NCBI GenBank assembly: GCA_023414875.1
Contig: JAEZMV010000021.1
Location: 124,001 to 188,000 of the forward strand
Length of the DNA stretch: 64,000 nt
Direction of reading: 5' to 3'
Source of the DNA: Bacillota bacterium
Lineage (GTDB): Bacteria > Bacillota > Clostridia > Lachnospirales > Lachnospiraceae
Shown here: in pieces, positions 9,313-17,212 of the stretch
Layout: every line of letters begins with the position of its first letter
How positions within the stretch are numbered: position 1 is the stretch's first letter
The notes under the pieces: model-generated
Told to the model about the DNA's origin: nothing
Database searches by the model: none
Seen by the model: the letters and a program-made list of their open reading frames with translations, nothing else
Program-made: the position numbers and the translations under genes

Positions 9313-10065
9313 CTATTGTTCTTTCGTGATTTCAGCAATCGTACCATCCTTAATCATAAGGATAACCACCTCTTCCCTTCCTTGCTTACGATAAACCATC
9401 TTCATACGATTTTCTTCCACTATGGAGAGACTTATAATATCTTCATAATCTTTACTTTCCGCCAATAGAAAAAATCCAAAGTCAAACCAATAATAAACTC
9501 TGACTCGTTCGTTTTTGTTCTCCGACTCACTGATAAAAATTAATTCCTCACCAGGAATGTCTACAAGATCCCCTGTGATAAAGTCGTTCCAGGTCCCTGC
9601 AATCTGTGATCCCGTCCATTTTTTCGAAAGCTTTTCATCATCATAATTGAAAATAAACATTCGATTTTTTTCTATTTCATCAAAATGTGTTGTCTTACAG
9701 ACTGCCGTTATGATCTCTATTGTACCGTCCCCGTCCAGATCAGCAACCAGAACTTTCCATGGCTTTAAATCCTTAAAATCATTTTCATAGCTTCGATCCC
9801 AATTTCCTTTCTCACCCTTATCAAAAATCACAAGCAAGTCACCATAATCCTTACGGCCATCTCTGCTGATAATCATATACGCTCTTTTCTCTTCTTGAAT
9901 TCCATGGACGATTGTTTCCTTTTGATAAAGGATGTCTTTGAATTCTTTCCACGGATCATCTTTAGGAAATAACTTTACTTTTATTAAAATTAAGATCAGA
10001 AGGAATGAAGCCAATATCATAATAAAGAATAAAATCGGCTTAATACGTACGGAGGATTTTTTCAT
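9313..10065 (-). CDS. Membrane-anchored protein with a VCBS/FG-GAP-like repeat
   Basis: 250 residues with one N-terminal membrane segment (about residues 10-28) and the rest outside. The segment VLVADLDGDGTIEIITAV resembles the DxDGDG calcium-binding blade seen in FG-GAP/VCBS propeller proteins, and two further strands (GDLLVIFDKGEKGNWDRS and DFITGDLVDIPGEELIFIS) have the same flavour. I do not recognise a named family. It lies 57 bp upstream of the DUF3160 lipoprotein on the same strand, so the two extracytoplasmic proteins may work together. Confidence 0.65.
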   Translation of the reverse strand: MKKSSVRIKPILFFIMILASFLLILILIKVKLFPKDDPWKEFKDILYQKETIVHGIQEEKRAYMIISRDGRKDYGDLLVIFDKGEKGNWDRSYENDFKDLKPWKVLVADLDGDGTIEIITAVCKTTHFDEIEKNRMFIFNYDDEKLSKKWTGSQIAGTWNDFITGDLVDIPGEELIFISESENKNERVRVYYWFDFGFFLLAESKDYEDIISLSIVEENRMKMVYRKQGREEVVILMIKDGTIAEITKEQ

Positions 10066-10220
10066 ACTTGTACCTTTTCCTTTAAAACATAAATGCTTCT
10101 TATAACTAAAGTATAGCCGGCTGCTCCATGTTTTTATATTTAAGTGCTATTACCCATATTTTAACACCGCTTATAATTAAAATGCAATACTAAACCCTTA
10201 TATACCTTCATTTGTTGTCT

Positions 10221-10307
10221 TTAGCAGCTACAATCGTTCTTGAGGAAGAGCAGAGTATCATTAAAATAGCATATCAGATGGGTAAGACCGGCCAGTTTAT
10301 CAAATAG
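10221..10307 (+). pseudogene. Possible remnant of an AraC-type HTH
   Basis: A 28-residue frame reads AATIVLEEEQSIIKIAYQMG then KTGQFIK and stop. It resembles the first helix-turn-helix of AraC regulators (a leucine-rich helix, then SIxxIAYQxG). There is no start and no upstream domain. Weak; it could be chance. Confidence 0.25.
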
Positions 10308-10343
10308 TGGTGAAATAATCCGATCCTATTTCTAAAAAACTTA

Positions 10344-10397
10344 TTGACATATACAGTTGAACTATATATAATAACTGTATAAAGTTAAACTATATAT
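10344..10397 (+). promoter_or_regulatory. Consensus promoter overlapped by a PadR-type operator
   Basis: TTGACA (10344-10349), exactly 17 bp, then TATAAT (10367-10372). A perfect 9-bp inverted repeat TATACAGTT / AACTGTATA (10350-10358 and 10373-10381) straddles the -10 box. In addition AGTTGAACTATATAT (10355) is repeated with one change at 10383, 28 bp on. This layout fits autorepression by the PadR protein that follows. Confidence 0.75.
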
Positions 10398-10423
10398 TCA
10401 AACGATATAGTGGAGGCTATGAT

Positions 10424-10735
10424 ATGAACCTTAACAAATACTTACCCCTAACAGAAACTACCTACTATATTCTCATGGCGCTTATGGAACCGGGACATGG
10501 CTACTCTATAATGCAGAAGGTTGAAGAGCTGAGTCACGGGAAAGTCCGAGTTGCTGCAGGTACCATGTATGGGGCGATTGATAATCTAATTAAGCAGAAT
10601 TTGATCATGTCACTTAAAAGTGACGATCCACGAAGAAAGGTATATTTAATTACTCACGAGGGAAAGGAAGTTCTTCGGCTGGAAGTTGACCGCTTAAGAC
10701 ATATGATTGCAATTGCTAAGAACCTAGGATATTAA
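10424..10735 (+). CDS. PadR family transcriptional regulator
   Basis: 103 residues. Typical small PadR winged helix: LTETTYYILMALMEPGHGYS, then the recognition region VRVAAGTMYGAIDNLIKQNL and the wing DDPRRKVYLITHEGKEVL. PadR proteins usually repress membrane-stress or efflux genes and their own operon in response to a small molecule. Ribosome site GGAGG 8 nt before ATG. Followed 61 bp later by a DUF2812 membrane protein, a very common pairing in Firmicutes, so the two are probably one operon controlled by the operator upstream. Confidence 0.92.
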   Translation: MNLNKYLPLTETTYYILMALMEPGHGYSIMQKVEELSHGKVRVAAGTMYGAIDNLIKQNLIMSLKSDDPRRKVYLITHEGKEVLRLEVDRLRHMIAIAKNLGY

Positions 10736-10796
10736 TTTTTTATTATTTTGGAGCAAAAAATATTGAGCTGCTCTAAGCAGTAGTATGGAGGTTAGT

Positions 10797-11411
10797 ATGA
10801 CTAAATGGAAACCTTTTTTTGATTTTCATAAAGAAGAATTATGGCTTGCCGATATGTCAAGAAACGGATATCGATTGATCAAATATGTTAATGGATACTA
10901 CACCTTTGATTATTCTAATGACCGAACTGAATATACCTATAAGATAGATTATCGAACCTTTTATAAGGTTAAGGATTATAGAAATTATTGTACACTATTT
11001 GAAGACAGTGGATGGAAGCATATAGCCGGTAGCCAGTGGTCAGGCTCACAGTATTTTGTAAAGATAAGATCAAATGCGGGTGATGATATCTTTTCCGATA
11101 ATTTATCAAGAGCTGGTAGATATAAGAGAATCTCCTACTTATGGCTAAGTTTCGTCTTATGCTATAGCTTCATCCTATATGCGATTATTGCATATAAAAC
11201 AATTAACATTAATCAGTTTTACCTGACTCCGGGATTATGGGATATGAATGGATGGAATTTTTTTAAAGCTTTTGTGTTTGAAACACCCTTTGCATTATTA
11301 AGACTATTCCCATTTGTCATCTATCCTGTACTAATTGCATATTATGCTTATTTTGCTATAAAATCATTAACACTATATAAAAAAGAAATGAAAAACAGAT
11401 ATAATGTTTAA
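10797..11411 (+). CDS. DUF2812 domain membrane protein
   Basis: 204 residues from ATG 10797, which has GGAGGT 4 nt upstream (the frame opens earlier at 10785). Residues 1-95 form the DUF2812 domain (FDFHKEELWLADMSRNGYRL, aromatic-rich, ending WSGSQYFVK). Two membrane segments follow (about 115-137 and 165-190). DUF2812 proteins are habitual partners of PadR regulators; the function is not known, possibly envelope stress. A second, longer DUF2812 protein lies at 21.9 kb. Confidence 0.88.
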   Translation: MTKWKPFFDFHKEELWLADMSRNGYRLIKYVNGYYTFDYSNDRTEYTYKIDYRTFYKVKDYRNYCTLFEDSGWKHIAGSQWSGSQYFVKIRSNAGDDIFSDNLSRAGRYKRISYLWLSFVLCYSFILYAIIAYKTININQFYLTPGLWDMNGWNFFKAFVFETPFALLRLFPFVIYPVLIAYYAYFAIKSLTLYKKEMKNRYNV

Positions 11412-11451
11412 CATAATATCCTTAGTTTCATTTACTTATCAGAGTTAGCTT

Positions 11452-11467
11452 CAAGTAAATTTACTTG
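11452..11467. promoter_or_regulatory. Perfect 16-bp palindrome
   Basis: CAAGTAAATTTACTTG, 41 bp after the DUF2812 stop and 110 bp before the phosphoesterase start. It could be an operator or a small hairpin. Confidence 0.45.
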
Positions 11468-11493
11468 GAATATTTGTATAACTATAACCTTCG

Positions 11494-11536
11494 GCAATAT
11501 ACTATTAGGTATGAAATCAACTTAATAGCATATTGC
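11494..11536 (+). terminator. Intrinsic terminator after the PadR-DUF2812 operon
   Basis: Stem GCAATAT-CTATTA paired with TAATAG-ATATTGC, one mismatch, loop about 14 nt, followed by TTTCTTTTTG. Confidence 0.7.
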
Positions 11537-11576
11537 TTTCTTTTTGCTCTAAATATATAGAAGGTTAGGTGATTAA

Positions 11577-12497
11577 ATGAAAACAGTTAAGCGTTTGACC
11601 GAAGCATATAATAATGCAAAAATTGAATATTTTGATAAAAACTCTAAATTTGTTTTCTTCAGTGACATACATCGCGGTGACGACAGTATATCCGATGAAT
11701 TTACCAGAAATCAGAATGTATTCTTACATGCGCTGAATTATTATTACAAGCAGGACTACGTTTATGTGGAGGCCGGTGACGGAGATGAACTCTGGGAGTA
11801 TCCACAATTCAAGCATATCAGATTGGCTCATACCGATATTTTTATTGTATTGAAAAAATTTTTTGATGCCAAACGATTTATTTTGCTTTATGGTAATCAT
11901 AACATTTATTTAAAATCACAACGTTTTGTTTCTGAAAATTATTATGAGTTTTACGATGAATATAATCAGGAGCATGTCGAGTTGTTCAAAGGGATTACTC
12001 CATATGAAGCATTGGTTCTGAAGGATAAGGAAACCGGACAGGAGATTTTTACCGTTCATGGTCATCAGGGTGATTTTATGAATGATCAGGGTTGGTTTCT
12101 TTCCATGCTTTTACTGCGATATTTTTGGCGTTTTGCTCATTTGGTAGGTTTTGAAAATCCCTCAAGCCCCGCGAGAAATCTGTATAAAAGACACAAGGTT
12201 GAGAAGGCTTATAGCAAATGGATTGAAAAACATAAGATTATGCTGATTTGTGGTCATACTCACAGACCAAAATTCCCTAAAAATAATGAGCTCCCCTATT
12301 TTAATACCGGATGCTGTATCCATACCCGCGGAATTTCTGGAATCGAGATTTCAAATAGTGAAATTATTATGGTGGACTGGCGGATGGTTGCCGACGAAGA
12401 TGGTGCTATTCATATAGCCAGGCAGGTTGTCAGAGGTCCAGAACCCCTTACAAAATTCGACTGCAAAAACAATCCATATTCCGATCATTGCAAGTAA
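11577..12497 (+). CDS. Calcineurin-like metallophosphoesterase
   Basis: 306 residues. All metal-binding blocks of the superfamily are visible: FFSDIHRGD near residue 29, EAGDGDE near 63, LYGNHN near 104, TVHGHQGD near 162 and ICGHTHRP near 223. The layout resembles LpxH/YbbF-like phosphodiesterases and UDP-diacylglucosamine hydrolase relatives, but a Gram-positive host makes a lipid A substrate unlikely. A cytoplasmic phosphodiesterase or phosphatase of unknown substrate is the safe call. Ribosome site AGGTGA before ATG. Confidence 0.85.
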   Translation: MKTVKRLTEAYNNAKIEYFDKNSKFVFFSDIHRGDDSISDEFTRNQNVFLHALNYYYKQDYVYVEAGDGDELWEYPQFKHIRLAHTDIFIVLKKFFDAKRFILLYGNHNIYLKSQRFVSENYYEFYDEYNQEHVELFKGITPYEALVLKDKETGQEIFTVHGHQGDFMNDQGWFLSMLLLRYFWRFAHLVGFENPSSPARNLYKRHKVEKAYSKWIEKHKIMLICGHTHRPKFPKNNELPYFNTGCCIHTRGISGIEISNSEIIMVDWRMVADEDGAIHIARQVVRGPEPLTKFDCKNNPYSDHCK

Positions 12498-12575
12498 AAG
12501 CCCTGTATGTATAAATTAATATTTTTTTATAAAAATCAACTTCTTAGGGCAATCTAATCTTGGAGGTGATTATTT

Positions 12576-13004
12576 ATGAAAGTTAAAGAGATTATGTCAA
12601 AGGACATCGCAAGCTTACATTCAGATGATTCAATTGAAAGAGCAGCACAGCTCATGAAACAGTATAATTGCGGTTCAATTCCCGTATGTACCCAGAACAA
12701 AATTATCGGTATCGTAACTGACCGTGACATCGCTGTACGATCCGTAGCTTCCGGTGAGGATGTAACTGAGCAGAAGGTTGGAGATATCATGACCAAGGAT
12801 GTAGTTTTCGGAAGTCCAGAAATGGATGTAACCGATGCAGCAAGATTAATGAGTGATCGACAGATTCGTAGACTTCCCATCGTAGAAAATAATAACCTAA
12901 TCGGTATTGTTGCCTTAGGAGATATCTCTCTCGAACCCCAATATCAGGACAGTGCAGAGGATGCTCTATCAAACATTTCCAAGTCTGGAACCAGTTTTAG
13001 GTAA
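12576..13004 (+). CDS. Tandem CBS domain protein
   Basis: 142 residues consisting of two CBS motifs and little else: VKEIMSKDIASLHSDDSIER with a matching VGDIMTKDVVFGSPEMDVTD, each followed by an IGIVTDRDIAVRS- or IGIVALGDISLEP-like strand. CBS pairs bind adenine nucleotides and often sense energy state. With no fused enzyme, its partner is unknown. Strong ribosome site GGAGGTGATTATTT before ATG. Confidence 0.9.
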   Translation: MKVKEIMSKDIASLHSDDSIERAAQLMKQYNCGSIPVCTQNKIIGIVTDRDIAVRSVASGEDVTEQKVGDIMTKDVVFGSPEMDVTDAARLMSDRQIRRLPIVENNNLIGIVALGDISLEPQYQDSAEDALSNISKSGTSFR

Positions 13005-13039
13005 GGCGAGAAGGAACTATAGAAATGAAATCCAATAAT

Positions 13040-13081
13040 GATAGAAGGGCCTTTGCACACTGCGCAAAGACCCTCTCTATC
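13040..13081. terminator. Shared hairpin between convergent genes
   Basis: A stem of about 17 bp (GATAGAAGGG-CTTTGC paired with GCAAAG-CCCTCTCTATC, one bulge). It lies between the CBS gene (plus) and the second truA (minus) and probably serves both, although neither side has a long T run. Confidence 0.6.
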
Positions 13082-13083
13082 GA

Positions 13084-13848
13084 TTATGATAATGCTTCAT
13101 ACTCCACTTCCTGGAGGAACATCCCCTGTGCATTTGCCGGGGCACTTCCTGTCTCCGGGGATTTCGGATCCAGTATGCTTAATATATCCTTGCTGCTGCG
13201 CTTTTCCAGGCCTATTTCAAGTAAGGTACTCACTAACATTCTTGCCATATTATGAAGAAAATCATTTGCCTTGATCGTGATCTGAATTTCCTTCTCATCC
13301 TGATAGATATCGATTAAAAATATCTCTCTTACCGTCGATTTGCTTTTCTTTACCGTTGAAAAATCTTTAAAATCATACTTTCCAATCAATTGCTTGGCAG
13401 CCTGCTTCATCAGCTCAATACTCGGTTTATGAAAACTGTAATACGTATATTTCCGATCAAATACACTTGGGACATCACCGATAGCGATGCGGTATAGATA
13501 GGTTTTTGTTTTTGCGTTCAGCGTTGCATGAAACCGTTCAGGAACCTCCTCTACTTGTATAACTGCTATATCCATCGGAAGATATCTATTAAAATAATTT
13601 TTAATTTCGTATAGTTTCATTGAAGATTTCGTTTTAAAATTAGCGATCTGACCATATGCATGAACTCCGACCTCTGTACGGCTACCACAGTTTAGTTCCA
13701 CTGTCTCTCCGGTCATCTTCTGTATTACTTCCAGAAGTTTGTTCTCAATCGTATTATCCGATTCCCCTTTACCAAGTCTCTGCCATCCGTTATACCGGCT
13801 ACCATCGTATTCAATGGTTAATTTAATATTTCTCATTTTATTTACCAT
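13084..13848 (-). CDS. TruA-like protein with the catalytic Asp replaced by Glu
   Basis: About 254 residues, clearly homologous to TruA over its whole length (IEYDGSRYNGWQRLG, FHATLNAKTKTYLYRI, ANDFLHNMARMLVSTLLEIG). The motif that holds the catalytic Asp in TruA reads CGSRTEVGVHA: the codon is GAG, so Glu sits where Asp is essential in known enzymes. The other truA of this window keeps the Asp. The start is uncertain: ATG 13848 (AGGAAAGG just upstream) or ATG 13836; the open frame begins at TTG 13869. It could be a tRNA-binding protein without activity, an enzyme with altered chemistry, or a lineage-specific tolerated change. Confidence 0.85.
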   Translation of the reverse strand: MVNKMRNIKLTIEYDGSRYNGWQRLGKGESDNTIENKLLEVIQKMTGETVELNCGSRTEVGVHAYGQIANFKTKSSMKLYEIKNYFNRYLPMDIAVIQVEEVPERFHATLNAKTKTYLYRIAIGDVPSVFDRKYTYYSFHKPSIELMKQAAKQLIGKYDFKDFSTVKKSKSTVREIFLIDIYQDEKEIQITIKANDFLHNMARMLVSTLLEIGLEKRSSKDILSILDPKSPETGSAPANAQGMFLQEVEYEALS

Positions 13849-13951
13849 ACCTTTCCTAAAAGCCTGCAAACGTTTTCTTATGTAAGCTATCGTATTCTAC
13901 GCTACAGAGCACAATTTTACTTATTACTTTATCTATGATGCCATATCCGGA

Positions 13952-15310
13952 TTATCGTTGGAAATATTTATGCTTTCTTATATAATAGCGATAATAAATT
14001 ATGAATAAAGCCGAGGTAACTACCCAGGTCAAGGGATAACTGAAAAGTACCGTTTTAATCTCCGGGTAAATCGGAACTACGGTAAACAGCCATATGATAC
14101 GCAACGCACATACCCCAAGGCTGGTTATAATCATCGGAATAAAGGAATTACCCATACCTCTAAGAGTTCCTGAGAAAATCTCTATGAATACATAGGTAAA
14201 AAAAGTCGGTGCCATAAAACGAAGGATTTCTGCACCCTTTCCGATCACTAATGGATCTTTTGTAAACAGTCTATAGATAAAGGGGCCACCAAAATATAAC
14301 ATGGCACTCAAAGCTATCGCAACCGATAATGCAATTCTTAAGCATACCTGTGCACCTTTTTTTACCCTGTCGTATTTTCCGGCGCCAAAGTTCTGCCCTG
14401 CAAAGGTGGTTACCGATATTCCGAAGGCACTCATTGTCATCCAGAAAATACCGTCAATCTTACCGTAGGCTGTCCAGGCGGCAATCGTATTGGTACCAAA
14501 GCTGTTCATAGTAGACTGTATTATTACATTCGTCGAGGTATACATCAGTGACTGCAATCCGGCAGGTAAACCAATACGGACAATTCTTTTAAGCATCACC
14601 TCATGAAAACGTATCCGCCTTAAGACCAGCTTATAACATTCCTTTGTTCTCATTAAGGTTATACAAACCAGCAAGGCACTGCAGATCTGGGAAATGACCG
14701 TTGCAATCGCCACACCCATTACACCCCAGTCAAATACAGTAACAAATAAGAGGTCTAAGAGAATATTAATCAGGCAGCTCAGAATCAGAAAATATAGCGG
14801 CTTCTTTGAATCCCCGATGGCACGTAGAATACCGGCTCCGATGTTATAAACAAGGTTTGCTATCATACCTCCAAAGTAGATTCTAATATAGATGAGGGCA
14901 TAAGGTAGGATTTCTTTTGGTGTATCCATCAGATCTAGAGCAAAGGGTGCGCCCACAAGTCCAATCAGCATAATGACTGCTCCGCTTACAATAGCGAGCG
15001 CAATCGCCGAATGCACTGCTTTACTTACTTCTTCTTTCTTATCTGCACCAAAATACTGGGATATTGTTACCGTTGCACCGGTAGATACTCCTACAAACAA
15101 GCCGACAAATAGATTAATCAAAGAACCTGTCGCACCTCCGACTGCGGATAAGGCCTCCTTACCGACAAATCGACCAACGACTATGGCATCTGTGGTATTA
15201 TATAGCTGCTGAAAGAAGGTACCGAAAAGCATCGGAAAGAAAAATATCAGTAGCTGCTTCCAGATAACTCCTTGCGTAATTTCATTCTTTTCTGCCCGAT
15301 TCTGTGCCAT
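13952..15310 (-). CDS. MATE family efflux transporter
   Basis: 452 residues with about 12 membrane segments in two homologous halves. The family hallmarks are visible: an N-terminal GTFFQQLYNTTDAIVVGRFVG, where the aromatic and Asp belong to the cation site, and the repeat-two counterpart TIAAWTAYGKIDGIFWM. MATE proteins export drugs or metabolites using Na+ or H+ gradients. No substrate can be assigned. Monocistronic; the ribosome site AAAGG is about 10 nt before ATG. Confidence 0.92.
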   Translation of the reverse strand: MAQNRAEKNEITQGVIWKQLLIFFFPMLFGTFFQQLYNTTDAIVVGRFVGKEALSAVGGATGSLINLFVGLFVGVSTGATVTISQYFGADKKEEVSKAVHSAIALAIVSGAVIMLIGLVGAPFALDLMDTPKEILPYALIYIRIYFGGMIANLVYNIGAGILRAIGDSKKPLYFLILSCLINILLDLLFVTVFDWGVMGVAIATVISQICSALLVCITLMRTKECYKLVLRRIRFHEVMLKRIVRIGLPAGLQSLMYTSTNVIIQSTMNSFGTNTIAAWTAYGKIDGIFWMTMSAFGISVTTFAGQNFGAGKYDRVKKGAQVCLRIALSVAIALSAMLYFGGPFIYRLFTKDPLVIGKGAEILRFMAPTFFTYVFIEIFSGTLRGMGNSFIPMIITSLGVCALRIIWLFTVVPIYPEIKTVLFSYPLTWVVTSALFIIYYRYYIRKHKYFQR

Positions 15311-15545
15311 TTATACCATACCTTTCTTCAAAGTCTGCAAATTAATCATGAATTCAGAATTTCCACAATTTACAGAGCTAATTATATCTAATCCTTTGTA
15401 GTAACAATCATTCTACTTCATGGAATACGAAAGCGCAAGCAATATCCGTTAAATAAGAAAAATTGAATTTATATCATTTTCACGAAATAAATTTCCTCGT
15501 TTTACTCATACTAATGGAAACTGAATGATAAGAAAGGGATCACAC

Positions 15546-15722
15546 ATGGATAATAATAAAAACAGAATGAAAGACAGAGAACATAGCAATGCTGATCTGC
15601 GAAAAATGGAGCCTAAGGATAATGCGGATGTAGGAATTAAAAATGGGCAGGTTATTGGAGTTCACGAAGGTAAGCATGAAAAAAGTAGACCAAACAGAAA
15701 AAATAATAGAAATGACATCTAA
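15546..15722 (+). CDS. Small hydrophilic protein of unknown function
   Basis: 58 residues from ATG 15546, with AGAAAGGGAT 6 nt upstream (the frame opens at 15525). No membrane segment and no Cys; very rich in Lys, Arg, Asn and Asp (MDNNKNRMKDREHSNADLRK at the start, KSRPNRKNNRNDI at the end), with one hydrophobic patch GQVIGVHEG. Probably mostly disordered. The good ribosome site and the terminator that follows support translation. I do not recognise the family. Confidence 0.55.
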   Translation: MDNNKNRMKDREHSNADLRKMEPKDNADVGIKNGQVIGVHEGKHEKSRPNRKNNRNDI

Positions 15723-15801
15723 TATAAATACTTTAAAATGGTACATTCACTATACCAAACGCTTTTACGAATTGGTAAGAACCTATGCATATCCGAAAAT
15801 T

Positions 15802-15842
15802 AAGCTGAAGAAAGGCACTTTTTTTGTGCTTTACTTCAGCTT
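15802..15842. terminator. Two-tier hairpin terminator between convergent genes
   Basis: Outer stem AAGCTGAAG / CTTCAGCTT and inner stem GGCAC / GTGC(T) around a T-rich loop. It lies 80 bp past the small gene and 24 bp past the murD stop, so it may act in both directions. Confidence 0.75.
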
Positions 15843-15865
15843 TGTTATTTACATTTCTTCTATTT

Positions 15866-17200
15866 TTATATCTGATTTAATACATATCGCTTAAACACTT
15901 CACCGCGTTCCTCAAAATTCTTAAAGAAACCGTAGCTAGCTGCTGCCGGAGAGAATAAACAGGTTTTTCCGTTCCTTGTCTCCTTTTTTGCTGCCTTGAC
16001 AGCTTCTTCCACATTCGTCACCATAATAATATTTTTATTAACCGGCTTTTTTTCATGGTTTATTAACAGCTTTTGAATTCGATAACCGGTATCCGGCATC
16101 AGGATAATATTATGTATCTCTGAAGCAACCAGAAAATCGACGAGTGGTTCGTAGTCAATTCCGCGATCCATTCCACCCAGGATAACAGTATCAACATTTT
16201 TAACACTGATAACTCCATTCATGGTCGTCTCGCAGATGGTAGAAATGGAATCGTTATAAAAAGTTACTCCATTAATCTCTGCCACGTATTCCAAACGATG
16301 AGGCAAAGGGCGGAAGGTTTTGATTGCTTCCATAAAAGCAGCATCACTGACACCACATACCTTTGCCAGAGCATAAGCCGCTGCAATATTATAGAGGTTA
16401 TGATGACCCTTTAATAATATCTCATCTTCTTTCATCTCAAGCTTATTTCCCTGATACAGAATGTGATTAGACTCTACGATAATATCTGAATCACCTGCGT
16501 TATATGATATCGTCATCCCCTTTGCTTTGGACCTTTTATCGGGATTGGTAAACTCTTTGTTGTAAAGGAAGATATCTTCCTCTTTCTGATACAGGAAGAT
16601 ATTCTCTTTTGCCGCCACATATTTATTAAAGGTTCCGTAATGATCCAAATGCTCCTGGTATATATTCAAAAGTACTCCGATATGGGGAGCGTTCTTTACA
16701 TATTGCAGCTGATGGGAAGATAACTCATATACCACCAAGGTTCCTTCCTTAATTTGCTCCAGCACATCAAACACAGGTACCCCGATGTTACCAACCAACA
16801 GAGAATCTAACCCTGCGCTCTGCAGAATATGATATAAAAGGGAAGCCGTTGTGCTTTTTCCCTTGGTTCCTGTAATACCGATTGTCTGTGCTTTATAAAA
16901 TTGAAGGAAAATATCTGTCTGTGAAGTGATTTTGCTTAATACTTCACCATCCTCAGGGTTTAATACGATCCCTGGACTTTTTATTATGATCTCGTAGTCC
17001 TTCAAAATATCCTCATAGGTATCACCCTCATGAACTTCAACCTTTACAAGCGTATCTTTTATCCCATTTTTATCGTAGATTCCGATGACTTGGTCGGGAA
17101 AATGCTTCCTGAGGAATTGATAAGTGGATCTACCCTCTTTCCCAAAGCCAAGAAGCAGTATTTTTTTGTTTTGCAATAATGTACAGATATCCTTTATCAT
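15866..17200 (-). CDS. murD: UDP-N-acetylmuramoyl-L-alanine glutamate ligase (MurD or MurD2)
   Basis: 444 residues. Adds glutamate to UDP-MurNAc-L-Ala in the cytoplasm during peptidoglycan precursor synthesis. An N-terminal Rossmann-like domain (KILLLGFGKEGRSTYQFL) is followed by the Mur ligase ATP loop GITGTKGKST at 108-117, ELSSHQLQYV, and a C-terminal domain with LPHRLEYV and YNDSISTICETT. It lies 12 bp downstream of the MurL-type gene, surely co-transcribed. That context suggests it may be MurD2, which uses L-Glu; the sequence alone does not let me separate MurD from MurD2. Ribosome site GAGGT. Confidence 0.9.
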   Translation of the reverse strand: MIKDICTLLQNKKILLLGFGKEGRSTYQFLRKHFPDQVIGIYDKNGIKDTLVKVEVHEGDTYEDILKDYEIIIKSPGIVLNPEDGEVLSKITSQTDIFLQFYKAQTIGITGTKGKSTTASLLYHILQSAGLDSLLVGNIGVPVFDVLEQIKEGTLVVYELSSHQLQYVKNAPHIGVLLNIYQEHLDHYGTFNKYVAAKENIFLYQKEEDIFLYNKEFTNPDKRSKAKGMTISYNAGDSDIIVESNHILYQGNKLEMKEDEILLKGHHNLYNIAAAYALAKVCGVSDAAFMEAIKTFRPLPHRLEYVAEINGVTFYNDSISTICETTMNGVISVKNVDTVILGGMDRGIDYEPLVDFLVASEIHNIILMPDTGYRIQKLLINHEKKPVNKNIIMVTNVEEAVKAAKKETRNGKTCLFSPAAASYGFFKNFEERGEVFKRYVLNQI

Positions 17201-17212
17201 TGTTTACCTCGA

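Noticed and set aside
13084..13848. The second truA considered as a decaying pseudogene.
   Set aside because: The frame is full length, all other motifs are preserved and it has a plausible ribosome site, so only the single catalytic substitution is odd.
15643..15894. An 83-codon plus-strand frame with a hydrophobic end.
   Set aside because: It overlaps the small hydrophilic gene, runs through the terminator hairpin and into the end of murD, and has no ribosome site.
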